A stretch of 64,000 nucleotides of DNA, taken from the NCBI RefSeq assembly GCF_002078875.1, contig NC_034420.1:2851814-2915813 (forward strand), given 5' to 3'. The notes beneath the pieces were generated by a model, which was not told the DNA's origin, did no database searches, and worked only from the letters and a program-made list of their open reading frames with translations. Positions within the stretch are counted from its first letter, which is position 1; each line of letters begins with the position of its first letter. This document shows positions 24,601-38,700 of this stretch, piece after piece. The position numbers and the translations under genes were made by a program. Source of the stretch: Numida meleagris (taxonomy: Eukaryota > Chordata > Aves > Galliformes > Numididae).

Positions 24601-25485
24601 GTGTTTCAGTTGTCAGGACTTCGTCAGTTCCGAACACTCTGAGCAAGACAACAAACCCCAAAACATAGCACTGATGCCAAATGATGTCTGTAGGTATTGA
24701 AGATGAGAGTTTAGTTAATCTAAAATACAAAACATTTCAGTGCATTAAAAACCCTTGGCAAGAGCTTGCTCTATCCTTCAGTTTTTTACATTCACAGTAA
24801 CGAACTGTAGTTAACTTATTTGTCGATCATTGTCAAACCACGTACTACAATAAGTGTTTTGATATAAGATTAATTCCTCAGTTACAACATAAAAAGTTAA
24901 CTATTGATATGAGCACCAGGGATATATCACAATTTAGCCATTTCCAGAGACTGCAGGAACAGAGCACTCAACTGTTTCTTCAGTGAGGAAGTACTGAGCA
25001 GTACCTCCTTGCAGCTCGCTCTGAAGGCTGAACAACACTTCTCAGTTTCCAAAACAAACCAAAACCCACCACAAAAAAAAACCAAACAAATCAAAAACCT
25101 AACCACACAGGATGCAGGAAAAATATCTGGGATATGAAGGAAGGCAGAAGTGCAACTTCCAGCGAATCATGAAATCACTCTGACAGGCTGAGCTTCTTGC
25201 AACAGACGTAGAGCTCTCTGGTGATGGAAATCCAGACTAAGCCACTCAAGGTTTAGTCTGCTTGAAGGAACCAAGACAGTCTGTGCTGAGAATACATCTC
25301 CCTTTTTTCTACCCTCCATTCCCATTTCTTTTTATAAGCAACATTCAGTAGTGAGAAAAGGTAGGCCTCCACTGGGCACAGCCTCAGACTCAACCGGAAG
25401 AGAAACTCGGCTTGACATTACCATCTTCCTGCTTTGTTTTGCCATTTAGTTGCATGGCCTTCTTACAAGAAGGAACACTGAACCA
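21691..25485. other. Non-coding DNA with long stretches lacking open frames
   Basis: No gene was seen. From 21030 to 23590 and from 24050 to 25390 there are no open frames of 60 codons starting with ATG, so coding content is very unlikely. The part at 24290-24600 is AT-rich unique sequence (TTTAATTATAC, TTATTAATTG, GTTTAATTAC) and a candidate regulatory element. An A/C-rich low-complexity tract lies at 25050-25105. Confidence 0.5.
25050..25105. repeat. A/C-rich low-complexity tract
   Basis: Imperfect repeats of CAAAAC/CAAAC units with an A run in the middle. It has no coding or structural meaning that I can see. Confidence 0.7.
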
Positions 25486-25745
25486 ACCAAGGGACCTCAG
25501 CCACTCCTCACACATGTCTTGTCCTCCAGGCCCTTCACTGTCAGAGCAGCCCTCCTTTGGAGGCTCCTTAACAGCTATATGCTCTCCATCTGTCATGGCA
25601 GCCGACCTGCACACAGTGCTCAAGGTGAGGCCACACCAGGCAGAGCAGGATGATCCCTTCCTTCGCCTGGCTGGCAATACTGGGCCTGGTACACCCCCAT
25701 GGGATGGTTGGCCCCTTCAGCAGCCAGGGCACACTGTTTACTCTA
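25486..25745 (-). mobile_element. CR1 LINE fragment, internal 3' part of ORF2, minus orientation
   Basis: Read on the plus strand it follows the reverse complement of CR1: cagccactcctcacacatgt, cttgtcctccaggcccttca, a degenerate chain through acacagtgctcaaggtgagg ccacaccagg, then ttggccccttcagcagccag and gggcacactg. It is quite diverged and lacks the 3' terminus. This copy reaches further toward the CR1 5' side than the others except the relic at 56640. The open frames over it are antisense or broken CR1 and encode nothing. Confidence 0.8.
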
Positions 25746-28700
25746 GATTCAGCTTGCCTGCTTGATTTCACGCAAGCACATCGGAAAACTGTCATGTATT
25801 CTGCTAAATTAATCCGAACAGATCACAGAATTTTCTAGCATCTTGTGTGTTGCACACATTGCAAAGCTACCATCTTTTGTGCTAACATGCACAGAAATGA
25901 GTCTCCCTGCATACTTCTCCTGAATGTCAAGTAGGCAGTCTGGAGCTGTTAGGATACAAGCTCATAGACATCCCAGCACCAGCAAGCATTAATATTTAGG
26001 TTTATTCAGACCTGGGTATAAATGGCTTTCCAGTGGGAAACATACACCTTCCTGAACAACAGAATAGCGCCCTGGAGAGTCTGCTAAGAAAAAACATCTA
26101 GATTTGGGACTAAAAATTTCAGTTATAATTCTAGAAAGAGAATGCGTAGCTAACGCATTTATTCAAAACATTTATTTCAGTTTATGTAGTAATTGTGCTT
26201 GGAGGGGCATTAGGCAGCACAGACTGGGAAGAGCCACATAACAGTCTAAAATCCAGCGTTAGCTGAGGACTCTAGTTGTTACTTGTTTATGGTGACGTTA
26301 ACTGTACAGACACTCAATTGGATTTAACAGCACATCATTTTAGGCTGTGTTTTTGGTCTCTTTGCTACCATTCCAAAGCACAGACAATCAATTAAATGTG
26401 CCAGAATATACAGAACTGACAAATCTTGAACAAAGGCTTTACTTGAAAGGACAGCCATGCTATACAGAGGTGAAAAAATCCGACCTGCTTTGTAATGAAT
26501 TGTCAAAGCTGAGTTTGAGCCTTCACAGGAGCCATTTCTTTAATACCTCTCCCTCACTGGGGAGGAAAGGGAAGGATGCAGACTCCCACACACACAGCCC
26601 CATGGCAGAGGAGCAGGATAAACTCTTCATGCTTTGTATCAAAAGCAAACAATTATGAGGGCAGAGGCCCAACACTGGTGGGGGCTGGTTGCAGGAACAC
26701 CAGAACCATCAACACGACCTGGGCAGGGACATACCTGTGGTCCTCCTCTGCACCTCCATATGCTGCCTGAATACACTTACCTGTACTAATAATCCTTTGA
26801 GAATAAAGCCATATTTCTGTCCCCTTTATTTTCCTCTTGGGTAAATGTGTCAGCATTGCTTTGTTACTAGAATGGACATTTTCTTCTTGATGTTCAAAGA
26901 TTGCCTGTCTGAAATGCTGTTCTGAGTGTCTGCCCTTCTGACACTCTTCAGTTACTGCTGGGTCGTCACTTGTCTATCACTCCACCCCATTAACCACTAA
27001 TAGGCAGTCAGCGTCTGCTCTTTCTTGCTCCTGCCAGCCAACTGTGAGTCACAAAGAGACAGAAGAGATGGATGTTAGATGTAGATCTAGGAAGCCTTGT
27101 AGGTCAGCTGGGGAGAAGCAAAACCACGTCTAAGTCACAGAGACCAGGAAGCCCCAGTGTGTTTTAGGGCCCAGACAGGAGGTGCGCACTCACCCTGAGC
27201 TTCCCCTTTTGCAAGCAGGCTTATGGCACAGTCTCAGAGGGCTCTTAGAAAATAAGCATGCTAAACATTGTACTGTGGAGGCACAGAGTCCTGAAGCAGG
27301 ACTAAGGTAAAACCTTGGCTAGCAAAATGCCTAAGCAAAAAGCATGGTACAACAAATTGAAGCCACTAAATAGCTACTGTTATCAACTTAGTTCAAGAAA
27401 GCAACTGTGTCACAGAAACTTAACCCCCTCACACAGATCTCAGCATCTCAGAACTTGGCTGCTTGTGAAGAAGTCAGCAGCAGTTGGCCAAGGGCACCTG
27501 TCTTTCAGGATGTCACTTGGGACTAAGATGAGCTCCCTTACCTAGGTCTCCTTGGCATAGTTTTGAAGGTCACCCATATGTCCCATTGTTTGACCAGCAG
27601 GCTGGGAATAAGTGCATTTTCAGATCAACCCATCTCAGAGACTGCCCAAACCAGAGCTCCGTTTATTTAACAGTGCTCAACGACAGCTGCTGAGCATGTT
27701 GCAATATGTGCTTGCTGGGACTTTAAGGGAGGCATAGAGAAATATCTCTATTTTAATAAAGAAATCAGGTACAAAAGATGCCACTGAGGAAAGGTAGTTC
27801 CAGTAATAGGGAATTAACAAATCTATTTAATTAGCCAATTAATTACCTTGAAACTAATTCATTAGGTAGTTGCATGTCCTCATTTCATTCATTGCTCCCT
27901 CTGTCTTCTTTTCACCTAGTTTTCACTGCAGAGAAGGTAGGAAAAGTGAGACCCAGCAAGAGACACTGGGCTCAACTGCTACACCATCTCCAAGCTCACG
28001 CTGAAGCCAGTGCACATTGCACAGCCATCCCTGCTCCACGGAAAGCTGGAGGAGCTCAGCAGCTGGCAGGTTTGCACACAGCCAGCTGCCATTACACAAG
28101 ATGTAGGGGAATTTAAGCACTGAACTACCAGTGAGACTGCCCGGATCAAAGTAACACCTGGTGGTGCAGCCTCTGCACAGGGAAACCCACTTGGGTATCA
28201 AAGTCTAGGACGAAACTTCTGGAAGAGTCTTAAAAAGCTTCCCCAGGACCCTATGTATGTTCAGTACTTGCTAAAAAAAAATCAGCAAAGAGAATGGACA
28301 GGTACAGAAGGCTCCAAGACATACCATTGGTTGAGCACAGTCAGATCCAAGCCCTGATGTTAAAGCATGAGGTTTTCATAAAGCATAAGGAGAGCAGCAA
28401 GTCATCTCTGCCTTAAAGTGACTGGTGGAGAGAACTCCCTTTCACAGCAAATGCTTTCTGAGTTATCAGCTCAAGCCCTCTGCCTCCTCTATTTCTTAGG
28501 ATTTAAGAGAGGGAAAAATATGAAGTGCTCATTTTGATTTCATTTCTGCTTATAAATCAAGGCACACAGTCTGACTTCGCTTCTGTTGACAGAAAGCATT
28601 CACTGGCTGTACTCTGAACACACATTGCAATTTGGTATTCTTCCCGGATTATTTCTTGAGCAAAGCTGACAAAGGTCCCCATTTCCCAGCTATAATGAAA

Positions 28701-31700
28701 TGGAATAAATCCTGAGAACCTCCTCTCCACATTAAGGTGACACATTTTCCTAGCTGTTGCTTAAATGCGCTTTAAATATACATGGTGCACAAAACTTCAG
28801 CAAATGGCAAAAGAATGAGAGCCATGTCCACAGATCCCAAGAAATCCACTAAGAGGAACAAAAGAAATACATAGGTAAACGCTTTAGATTGAAATTTACC
28901 TTAGCTAAATGTCAACCAGGATATAATTGCCATAGCTATCATAGTCCTTTCACCTACAGTCCTAGTTTTAGAATATTTACAAGGAAAATTCTAGTAGGGA
29001 AATTGAGAAAGCAGGAGAACCATCCCCAGAGCCCCGAGGAGAAGCCAGGAAGAGCAGAGGTCAGGTTCCCCAAGTGCAAAAGCAGTTCTGTTTGGAACAC
29101 TGCCTGCTTCCCACTGTCCTACCTGAGCCCCCTAAGTGAAGCTGTTCAGGCTCAGGTTTACCCTTCATTTTGTTCACTCTGGTTCTGCTATGAATGACCT
29201 GTTCACTGAAGCCCTCCCAGCAGGGCCGTGTTTCGAGGAGTAACTTCACAATCCCATCTGAAATTCTGTCCAACAAAAATGGTGGTTACTCAAAGCTCTG
29301 GAGCAGGCATACCAGGGCTCACCGCGGCTTACAGGGCATTTCCTGGAGTCCTTTGCTTCCACACAAGCAAAGACATGAAGTCACTCTGACTTTGGAAAGG
29401 AAAAAACCATACAATTAAACAAAACAAATATAACAAAATTAAAGAAAGCATCACAGAAGCAGTAGGACTGGAGATTTTTTAAAGGGGAATAAACACTAAA
29501 GGAGGAAGCAGCATTATATGTGTATCTCGTGGTGGAGTGTTTCGTTTGTTGAGCTAATGCAAAGCCCACAAATCCTTCTCTGAACAATAGAAGGTTTTAG
29601 CTTCCTTGGGAAGTTACTTGTTCCAGTGAAATAAAGAGAATTTGAAAATTTGATTTTTTTCTTCAGAAGACTCTTTTGGAGTGAACTCCAGTATAATACA
29701 TGAAAGCGGATTAACAATGGTAATTCCTTCAGCTTTAAGTACAAGCAAGCTGGTGCCAAGAACTGCACTGATGCATCACCCAGAGAGCAAAATCACCTTG
29801 TTTTAGAGGACAACTGAGACAACAGTCACTTCAGCAGAATGAAGGTGGATTCTTAGGAAAGAAGCTTCTCTGCAAACTCTACTCTACATGTCTGCGTGCA
29901 CTGGTTGTTTTCTTCTCTTTCCTTGGAAGCAGCAGCAAGAGCAGGGAGGGGCTGGAACCAGCAGGCTGCAGTGAAGGACAGGGTGGGAAACGCCAAGGGG
30001 ACCCACTGGGACAGCACAAGGTATGTGCCTGAGTACAGGCTTACAAGAATTCCACCTTCCAATTGCAGTGGATCAGTTTTCTAAGCGTTAAGTTCCTGTT
30101 TAAGGAAGCTGTAATTCTTCCTATCAAGTGTACCAGAACAGTTTTGCCTCTGGAGTTTAAGATGGTAGATTTGAACTGGAGAAAGTTTCACAAACTGAAA
30201 ACACTTGCTAACACAAAGTTGGCTCTCCCAAATACTCTCATTTAATAAAAAGCAGATGGAAACAGAATACACACATAAATTTACTTACTATAACATTGCT
30301 GAAAAGGTGCAGTTGGATTGTATTTGTTAGGTCTAAAACATGGTCCATTGGTTTATATGGATGCAGAATTTCCTGTCTCCCAAACTCTCAGGACACACTG
30401 GGATGGAATCGTGGTCTGCTCTGACCCTGATTGCATCCATTCAATACAGAAGTTGAGCACCACATTCAAAACTGAGTAAGCTGCCTTTAGGACAGAAAGG
30501 CAGTTCTGTTGCTGTCATTCCTGAACTTGTATGTACTTAACTGAGGGTACCCTCAAGGAAGAGGTACCTTTAAATAGACTAAGTTATGATTCTACCATCT
30601 ATTGATGCTCAGTTTCTTAAAGAAAGTCAGACCTACTCAAAGGTCGGGTCTCCTCCACCACCCTGGATTTTAAGAGCAGTCAATTCCACAGTCCTGTAGT
30701 TTTCAGCACTACTGAAACTGCAGCTTAAGAAGCACACCGTAGAATTAAATGCATACCTTTCAACACACTAATTACTACCAGAATTTTAAGCCCACTTTAC
30801 CAGACCCTTGCCTTACACCAGTTATGCACTCTGTGCAAAGATCATTCAAGTCCCCTTCCAATGGTATTTTGTGCTGCTAGAAGAATAAAGGACTTGAAAA
30901 GCCTCTGAAATGTGTAAGACACCTGGATATTACTGAGTAAATCCTGCTGGCGTGATGTATAAACCAGAGGACTTCTCTGCATCTTGGTTCTCAGAATTAT
31001 CCTGGACCACTTTCCTAAGGTCACTTGTAGCCACTGTCTGCAAGTACAGCTATGCCTGCATTGCTCATTCCAGGTCATTCCTCACCCTTTTCCATAATAG
31101 CCTAAGAAAATAAGTTTAGCTTTATACCAACTCATAAGACTGGGAAAATATTCCAGACTCCAAATTGGAATCCGGAACATAGAAATGCAGGTTACAGATA
31201 AACCAGGGTGCTACTGTCTGTGAAGTGACAAGCTCCAATAAAGGAACTGGAAATACACAATTTCTCACTGGTCAGGAGAAAGCACCAGTTTAATTGACAG
31301 AGAGCTAGGCAATCTGTAACCATAAGCAGCATTCCAGCATCAGTATGAATGCACAATTATCTAACATGTATTTATTTGGAAATCAGTATTTCTCCTTTTG
31401 CACTGAGCATTTTCAAGTCCTCTGTAGGGAGAGAATGAAATAGCTGTAGCTGCAAAGTCCAGCACAGCAGATTTCGGATTGAATAGCCTTCACTCAGCTA
31501 TATTAGGAAGCAATTAAATGTCTCCATACAGGTAATTATTGGAGGTTTGCCACATCTTTCACTGTCTCTAGGCCAAGACACAGGGAAAAGGGAGAGGTGG
31601 GGAGAAATGGGAGGGGAGCTTAATGGATTTAGCCAAAGAGCTTTTCTCAGTAATCATGTCTGATTGGAAAATTGTTTGCTTCAAAGAACAGAAACCTGAA

Positions 31701-34071
31701 GCTTTATTAGTAATGAGAGAACTCAAGTTCCTAATTAACTGAAAACAGAAGTGCCACACATTTCACATCACGCGTTCTTGTCACATAAGACCTAGTTTTC
31801 TAATTATTCTCTGAAGGACTAATTTGCCCATGACATGATGGAGAGGGGCCTGGGGAGTCTTCAAAACAAAATCAGCCCAGTGCTTTAGGAAATACAGCAT
31901 GGCCTGTGTGGAAACTAGGCTGCTTACCTGTCCAGGTCCCCTAATCCTGTTCAATTTCACACGCAGATGGATACTGCATCACATGCAACTCTCCCAGCCC
32001 GTGAGAGGAAGTAATGCCAGGCTTACCATGGAGCCAAATGATGAAACACTTAATTGCAAGCTTTTCTAGATGAATACCATGTGGGAGCCACGCAAAGCCT
32101 GCTGCCACATGGGCCAACTGCAGTGCAGACTGTTACCAACATCCTGACAGCCCTTCCCCTCATTCCTCTGGAAGAACATCAACATTTCCTTTAAGGACAA
32201 TCCTGTTGTTACCGTTTCCCACTCTGTGCATGGGTGGGAGTGCCAGGAATTTCCAGCTGGCACCCAAAGGCCCCACTGAGAGATCTACAGGAAAAACCCC
32301 CACTATGGAACAGCCTCTGCCCACAGAGGCAGGATTCAGCACCAAAGACAATCCCTGCCCTTGATTTCTGCACCCCAGGAGCTGCCCTGCACTTCTGCTG
32401 TGCCTAGACTGGCAGAATCAAAGGCCAGGATCCTGAGCTCTCTGCAGAACATGGACCTCTGGGACACCTGAACCCAGCAGGGACTGGGCATCACGCATGC
32501 CTCAGATGGACCTATTGCCACATATCTGGTTGGGAAATTCTGTACCTGGTGTTAAATTCACATTTGGGAGACTCAGAACCAGCAACAGTCCTTGCACCAG
32601 TTCATTATAATGATAGTACTCACCATTTTTCAATTTTTATCTCACTTCTACAAGTTATGAGGACACAGTCAGCCTGCGTTAGAAGTGACAGAAAACACCA
32701 TTCACATTCTCTTGTATAATTTTGTGCAGAAGACAATCCGATGAAAAAGGAATTGCGATGAAATACAGGTAAATATTTCCAGAGCTGGGCTGCTCTCTGT
32801 ATCCCAGGCAATAGGCTCAGCCTATCACCAGTGCAGGACAAGCATCCCACACTGCTGGGAGTCAGTAACCTGTCCTAGTGGGCTGGTATGTACCTCACAC
32901 AGAGAACTCCTGCTGCAAGAAAGACAACACAGGGCAGACATCCTTGTAAGACACAGAAGCACAAAGCTGACACCATTTCTTAAGCAAGATGCTACAATTC
33001 TGCAGTGCAAAGCATTATCTAAAATCTCTAATACACAGATCGAGACTTGCTCCTTTTCTGTTTGAGCAGAAGGAAAAAACCAAACAATGCAATATCAGGA
33101 TGGGAAGGCTGAATCCCAGGCAGGGTTAACAGACTTGCCACAGGTGAAAACAAGACTGCTCATTTCTGCAAAGCCATACAAGACAGCAGGGAATGCTGCA
33201 GACTAACTGAACACGATTGAATTTAAACACTCCATGTGCATTTGAAATTCTGTATCTCATTAACAAATGCAGTTTTAATTATAGTGTTGGCTGGGGAAGG
33301 AAGCTTTGAGGAACTGCGCTTCCTAGAGCATTCTGAAGTAGCTGCTACGTGCATAGGCTTTTGCATCAGGGTGCTGAGAAGGAAACCCCTGCAAGATGCT
33401 AGGGCTCCAGGTGATCACTGAAGGATACAACTCTTTCACTAGCCCGAGAAGCGCAACAACTTAATTGCAAAGCTGATTTTCCTGTCCTTTAAGAGATGGT
33501 CATCAGCCTGCCCTGGGTTACAGCACGCTTTCTGGACAGGAGCTGTAACAATTTCACCATCAAGCTAGGTAGATTATTTTTAACTTTCAGTATTTCTTCC
33601 AACTTCTCAGATCTCATCCAAGAACTGAGGGGACAGTAAAGCACACAAACACTTCAGATGTAGTCTGACTTTACAATATTTACGGCCTAACACAAACTTC
33701 CCATGCTGCTGGAACTGACAATGCTACGTCTTTGAAAAGAGTCTGGCCAAAATACCTAGCAAGTCTGGACCCAGATATTTCCATGCATAACCTCTGCTGT
33801 CATTATCAGCAAGACCACGTATTACACCCAGCTGCAGAAGCAGAGAGAGAACTCCCCTGGCCAGCAATAACTACAGTAAGATCTTGTTCATCCCATGCTG
33901 GAACGATCCTTAAATCATGTCATCAAGAATAAGCCAGGAAAGCCTAACTTATTCCATGGGAAACAAGGCATTCACTTTAAAAGACTCACATTCCCTTCTA
34001 CTAAACGTCTCATTTCGCAGCTTCCTCTCCTCAGTCTTGGCCTGTAACACTGGAATTTGATAGTTTTGCTG
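25746..34071. other. Non-coding DNA, no gene seen
   Basis: Unique sequence. AT-rich blocks at 27790-27870 (TTTAATTAGCCAATTAATTACC), 31350-31560 and 31690-31830 are candidate regulatory elements. Short open frames are present but none has a recognisable domain, convincing splice sites or repeat content. Confidence 0.45.
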
Positions 34072-34155
34072 CACAGAATCACAGCAGCTGAAGCTGGAAA
34101 GCACAGCTCAGAGCAGGGCAAACTACAGCAGGTTGCTCAGAGCAGTTTGTTGACC
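34072..34155 (-). mobile_element. Degenerate CR1 LINE 3'-end fragment
   Basis: cacagaatcacagcagctga, agctggaaagcacagctc and gcagggcaaactacagcagg ttgctcag follow the reverse complement of a CR1 subfamily whose 3' end reads as tandem gattctgtg and whose next segment has gcagggtcaactagagcagg. Only about 85 bases remain, with about one base in five altered. The 3' terminus is at the left. Confidence 0.65.
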
Positions 34156-35710
34156 CACTGGAGCCAGCAACAAACCTTCTGCTGACTTCAGCTGCCAACT
34201 TACCTGGCATAATCCCGCTCATTATTCAGGCTCTAAAGTATTTATGAAGATCATGGAGGCTTTCAAGTGTTTTTCACTATACTTAAGAGAGTTTGATTCA
34301 CTGGTATGGGAACAGTACATTAATCATTCAGCACAAGTTGGAGTCAACTGTGTATTTATCAATTCCCCCTGTCCCGTTTGAAGGCCAGAACTAATCTAAA
34401 TCTCTCAAACATGCTCTCATAATTCAAAACTTAAGCAGCACAATTTGTTTTCTGTTTGTACTGAATTTATCCGGATACTTTGGCTTTAAGATCTGGTAAA
34501 TAACAAAGACCTTAAGACCTAATTAAGGTATCCTTGTAGAGGGTCACTAACTGAATCAAACAAAATAGCAGAAAGGTCACACACTTGGTATGATTGTATT
34601 ACAGAAGCAATGTTTCCAGAACACTCTAGTAGTGTTTCAGCTAACTCTTTAGAAAGCCTCCACCAGATCATCATCTAGAACCAAAGCCTGGAGGAGAATT
34701 TTGCATTAGGAAGATTCCACTCCAATGGAAAGACAACAGAATTTAACAAGTCTAAAGAGCTCAGTAATTAAGAACAAATGAACTTGGACAGAGCAACATT
34801 TTCTCACCCACCTCTCCACGCTTAGGTAGCTATATCCATAAAAGGCGCGAGCTTAAAAGAAAGAGCTAATATTTTGTGGCTAAACCCCAGCAGTTTGGGC
34901 AGGGAAAGTGAGTTGCGCTGCTTTGGGTCCTCTTGCTTCTGCTCTAAGCTAGTTCCCTCCTTGTTCGGCTTGGCAAAGACAGCAGTACATTAACAGGACA
35001 GCACTGCAGATGCAGCACAGCAGAAAGCTGCTTTCCTCCCTTGTGCTTGCTGTATTTTGGCACAGCAACCACAACCACATCTGAAGGAAAGACATTTCCA
35101 GACTCGTATTTTCAAATGCATTATAGTTGTTATATTTCCTTGCAATTCCTATTTTTTAGGAAGACTTTCGACAAAACTTCTCAGCTGTCTGTTTTTACCA
35201 CAGCGTGGTTAATAGACCTCATCACCAAGATAACTACAACATGGATAAAGCCTGCGTGCAGGAGCAAGCTGTGGGAGGTGAAGCCATACCAACAGGATGT
35301 GACAGTCTGTTTGTACAGCTCTTATTATTCACTCGGTGTCCTGTGAGTGCTAAATAGTGCATAGCATTAGTTCTTTGCCTAATTACAAATGAAATTAAAG
35401 TGGTATTTACCAGAGGGCTGATGCTTTAATTAAAAAGAAAACATTTCATAACTGAGACACAGCCATGAAATGCAATTACACATCTTCAGAGAGCTGAAAA
35501 CTGTGGTCAGCTCTTAGAACAGGAAGGCTTGAGCCTGGCATCCTTCAGCAACTCCTGCTACCCACCGTGCACTGCCTTGCACAAAGCAGCCAGTTTCATT
35601 CACTGAGAACTGCTGCAGAGAAGTCAATATTAAGCTCATATTTGCAAGCTGGATAGCCATTTTATCCTTAATATATCACATAAGCAACTAATAAACACAC
35701 ACCATTTTGA

Positions 35711-35755
35711 GGTTTTTAAATTTTTTGTTATTATTTTTACTTTTTTTTTTAAAAA
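35711..35755. repeat. T-rich low-complexity tract
   Basis: Runs of T separated by short AAA, GTTA and AC interruptions, ending in ten T followed by A. It may be the eroded tail of a retroposed sequence, but no body is recognisable next to it. Confidence 0.75.
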
Positions 35756-38700
35756 CCCCAAAGTGTTCTGCTTTAGCTTGTTGCAGTTAATTATTCTGTA
35801 ACAGTCGGGGCTCTGAACAGAAATGCATACACAGTAGCATGATTAAAAGTCAACATGATAATAGTGCCCTGCAAGTTGTAGTGCTAATTGGATTTCTTAA
35901 TTGGATTGAAAGGGTTCAGTTGTGTTTTTGCTGAGGGGAGAAAGAAATGAGACAAAACAAGAAAGAACCAAGCATCTCTATATTAGATACTTTGCTCTCA
36001 GTTTTCCCACACAACTCACAAGCAATGTTCAACAAGTCATCTATATCCCCAGGGAACTCAAACCGATTCTGACACCACGTAAGAACAAGACGTTACTCAC
36101 AAACCAATCTTAACTAACACTACGCAGAACTCTTGTGGTGAACCAAAGTCTTCCATTTGGTGAAAGTTTCAGCAAAAACCCAGATAAACCAAGATACAAT
36201 GACATCCAGGCATGAAAATACAAATACAAGACAGGCAGAGTATTGCTTTAATATGAGTTCTAGCTACTCTGTTCTCAGAAACTGTAATGAAGCTCTCAGT
36301 ACAGAAAAGAGAGATTGCTCGAATTCTAAGTCCTCACCTCAAAGCTGATCTACACATAATTCTTCAGGGACTAACAACCACAGCTGCAGGCTCCAGTTGA
36401 CAGAACAGCAGCTTGCAGTTTGTCTCTGCAAATCTCAGACCTGAACTTAAGGCTCCTTCTGCGGTTCTTTATCACTTACACAACAGAAGGAGAAGTCTGC
36501 AAAGGACACAACATGGCATGGGTACTCCCCACCCTTGTCATCAAGGCAGCACGGTAAGCAGCCTCCCCTGTCAATGAATTAACTCTCATGTTTCAGAGGT
36601 CAGACTGATCTGAATAATTGTGCAAAGGAACACACAGTCTCAGACTTAATCCTTAATCTTCAAAAAAAGACTCTGAAATTCACAGTGTGAATTCTCTTAG
36701 TTCCACTTGTCCAAGTGGAGGGTACCCTGTGCTTCCCCCCCAAGGCACAAGCAGGGCCATCCTGCACTGACAGCCAGGGATTAACCTTTATTTCCTATCT
36801 TTTGGGAACACATCTTCTCTTCTGACCAAGAGACATGCTGTGGGACAGAAGCAAACAGCCAGCACATCCTTGAACAAAAGGATTAGGATAAGGAAATCCT
36901 GTACCCCAGTATCAGATTGCTGAGCTATTTGCTCCCACAGAATGGAAATAAATGTGTTATCAAGCAGGTCGATTGCAAATTAACAATTTGCTGCATCAGA
37001 ATATACTAGTAATGAGTAGGCTTAGTTGAAGAGAAACCATGCTTTGTTTCAAGCAGAATTGTATTATTGATTTTCCTGAAGTGTATTTGCATACAGACTT
37101 ACTTGAAAGCACTGAAATAAGAGTTTAAATTATTTGAATGCATGGTACTTCTAGCAACAGAAGAATCGAGATTTCCAAGTTCAAAATTGTTTCATCTGCT
37201 GCCTCTAAGCAATCTGTTACACAACACAGGGAAGATGCTTTGGCTACTTGGATTTGGATACAGCCCTCTCCATTGAAAAATTAAAATACAATTAAAACTT
37301 TCTCCCACCCCAACTCTTGCATGCTCCTTGCCCCGCATTACAGTCTACATGAGCAGCCTCGGCTTCTTCCTAATAATTCCAGTAACAACAAACCAACACA
37401 CCAAACACCCATCAGACTCCCCACTTCTTCCCTCCCTGCCCCCAGTCAATACATGCATATCTTCTCCATACCACTACCTGGTCAACAGAATTTCAAGAGC
37501 AGCTCCCCATTTCACTCCCACCAGTGCTCTAATCCCATCTAACTCTGTCAGCCCTGAGAAATGACACCTTGAGAAATTTCCTGCAGACCTCACAGCCAGG
37601 TCCCATTATTTACAGCACAGCACTGTCAGGATCAGTCCCTGCTTCATGGCCTGGTGCTGTGCAGGCCCCATGGCACGGGCACGCAGCACACTGATGCCCA
37701 CAAGCCAGGACACACCAGGAGAGCCGAGCACTCGCTGCAGATGAGCATGGGTAACCACAAGTCAACACGACTCATCTCCCAAGCATGGTGCCTTGGAGCT
37801 GCACAAGTCCAAGCCTTCCTCTGGTAGCTCTGAGCAGCAGCAGCTGTGAGCAGCTGTAAGCAGCATGGCTGGCTTGCAGGCACAGGTTTACCAGCCAGGA
37901 ACTGGGGACCAGCTGCAGCCTCTCACTAACAGGGCTGCTCCTGCAGCTGACGGGAGACCAAAGGTCTGAGTTCAGAAGGTTGATCCTATCCTTCCCAGCT
38001 AGACCAGATCTACTCAAGATTAATATCAGGCTCTACTCTCTTTAAAACACCAGCACAGCTGAACAGCACTACCCTCAGCTGCTTCTCATTATCATTTTAT
38101 ATCAACCAGAGACTGATCATTTGAAAAAATGGATTGAAGCAGACTGGAATGCGACTCCATGCTGCTCCTTGCAGTGATGCCAAGTGGCACATGTTATGGG
38201 CACAGTGAGATTTGAGACATGAGCACAGCAACGGGCATCACGGGATTGGGGTCTGCAGGAGATTTTTCCTTTAATAAGCCATTTGTTTGTTTTAAACATG
38301 ATTCATGTAAAGGCACATGAACCATAGTAAATTTAGAAGAGTTCTACCACACATTGATGAAGGCTGAATTATTTTCTGTAACCACTGAACAGTACTGGTG
38401 TATGTGAAAGGTGTCAGATCCGACAATTTACTTTCCAAGCCACTATCGTTCTAAATGCTAAAATTGCCACCCAAGAAGAGGAAACAAATGCTTCAGGCCA
38501 CTCTTGAGATATAGCTGCCTATACCATGTCATAACTTGGCACAGTTTCCTGGTAGCAGCTCCCTTACATTCTCAGTAGAGCAAGACTTACTAAGACCTAA
38601 TACAAACCCATACATGCAGTAGCAGGCCATCTAGCTACACAGTGCTACTTGTATTCATGTAGAAACACCATTCAGTGTCTGAATATACTCACATTCAGGA

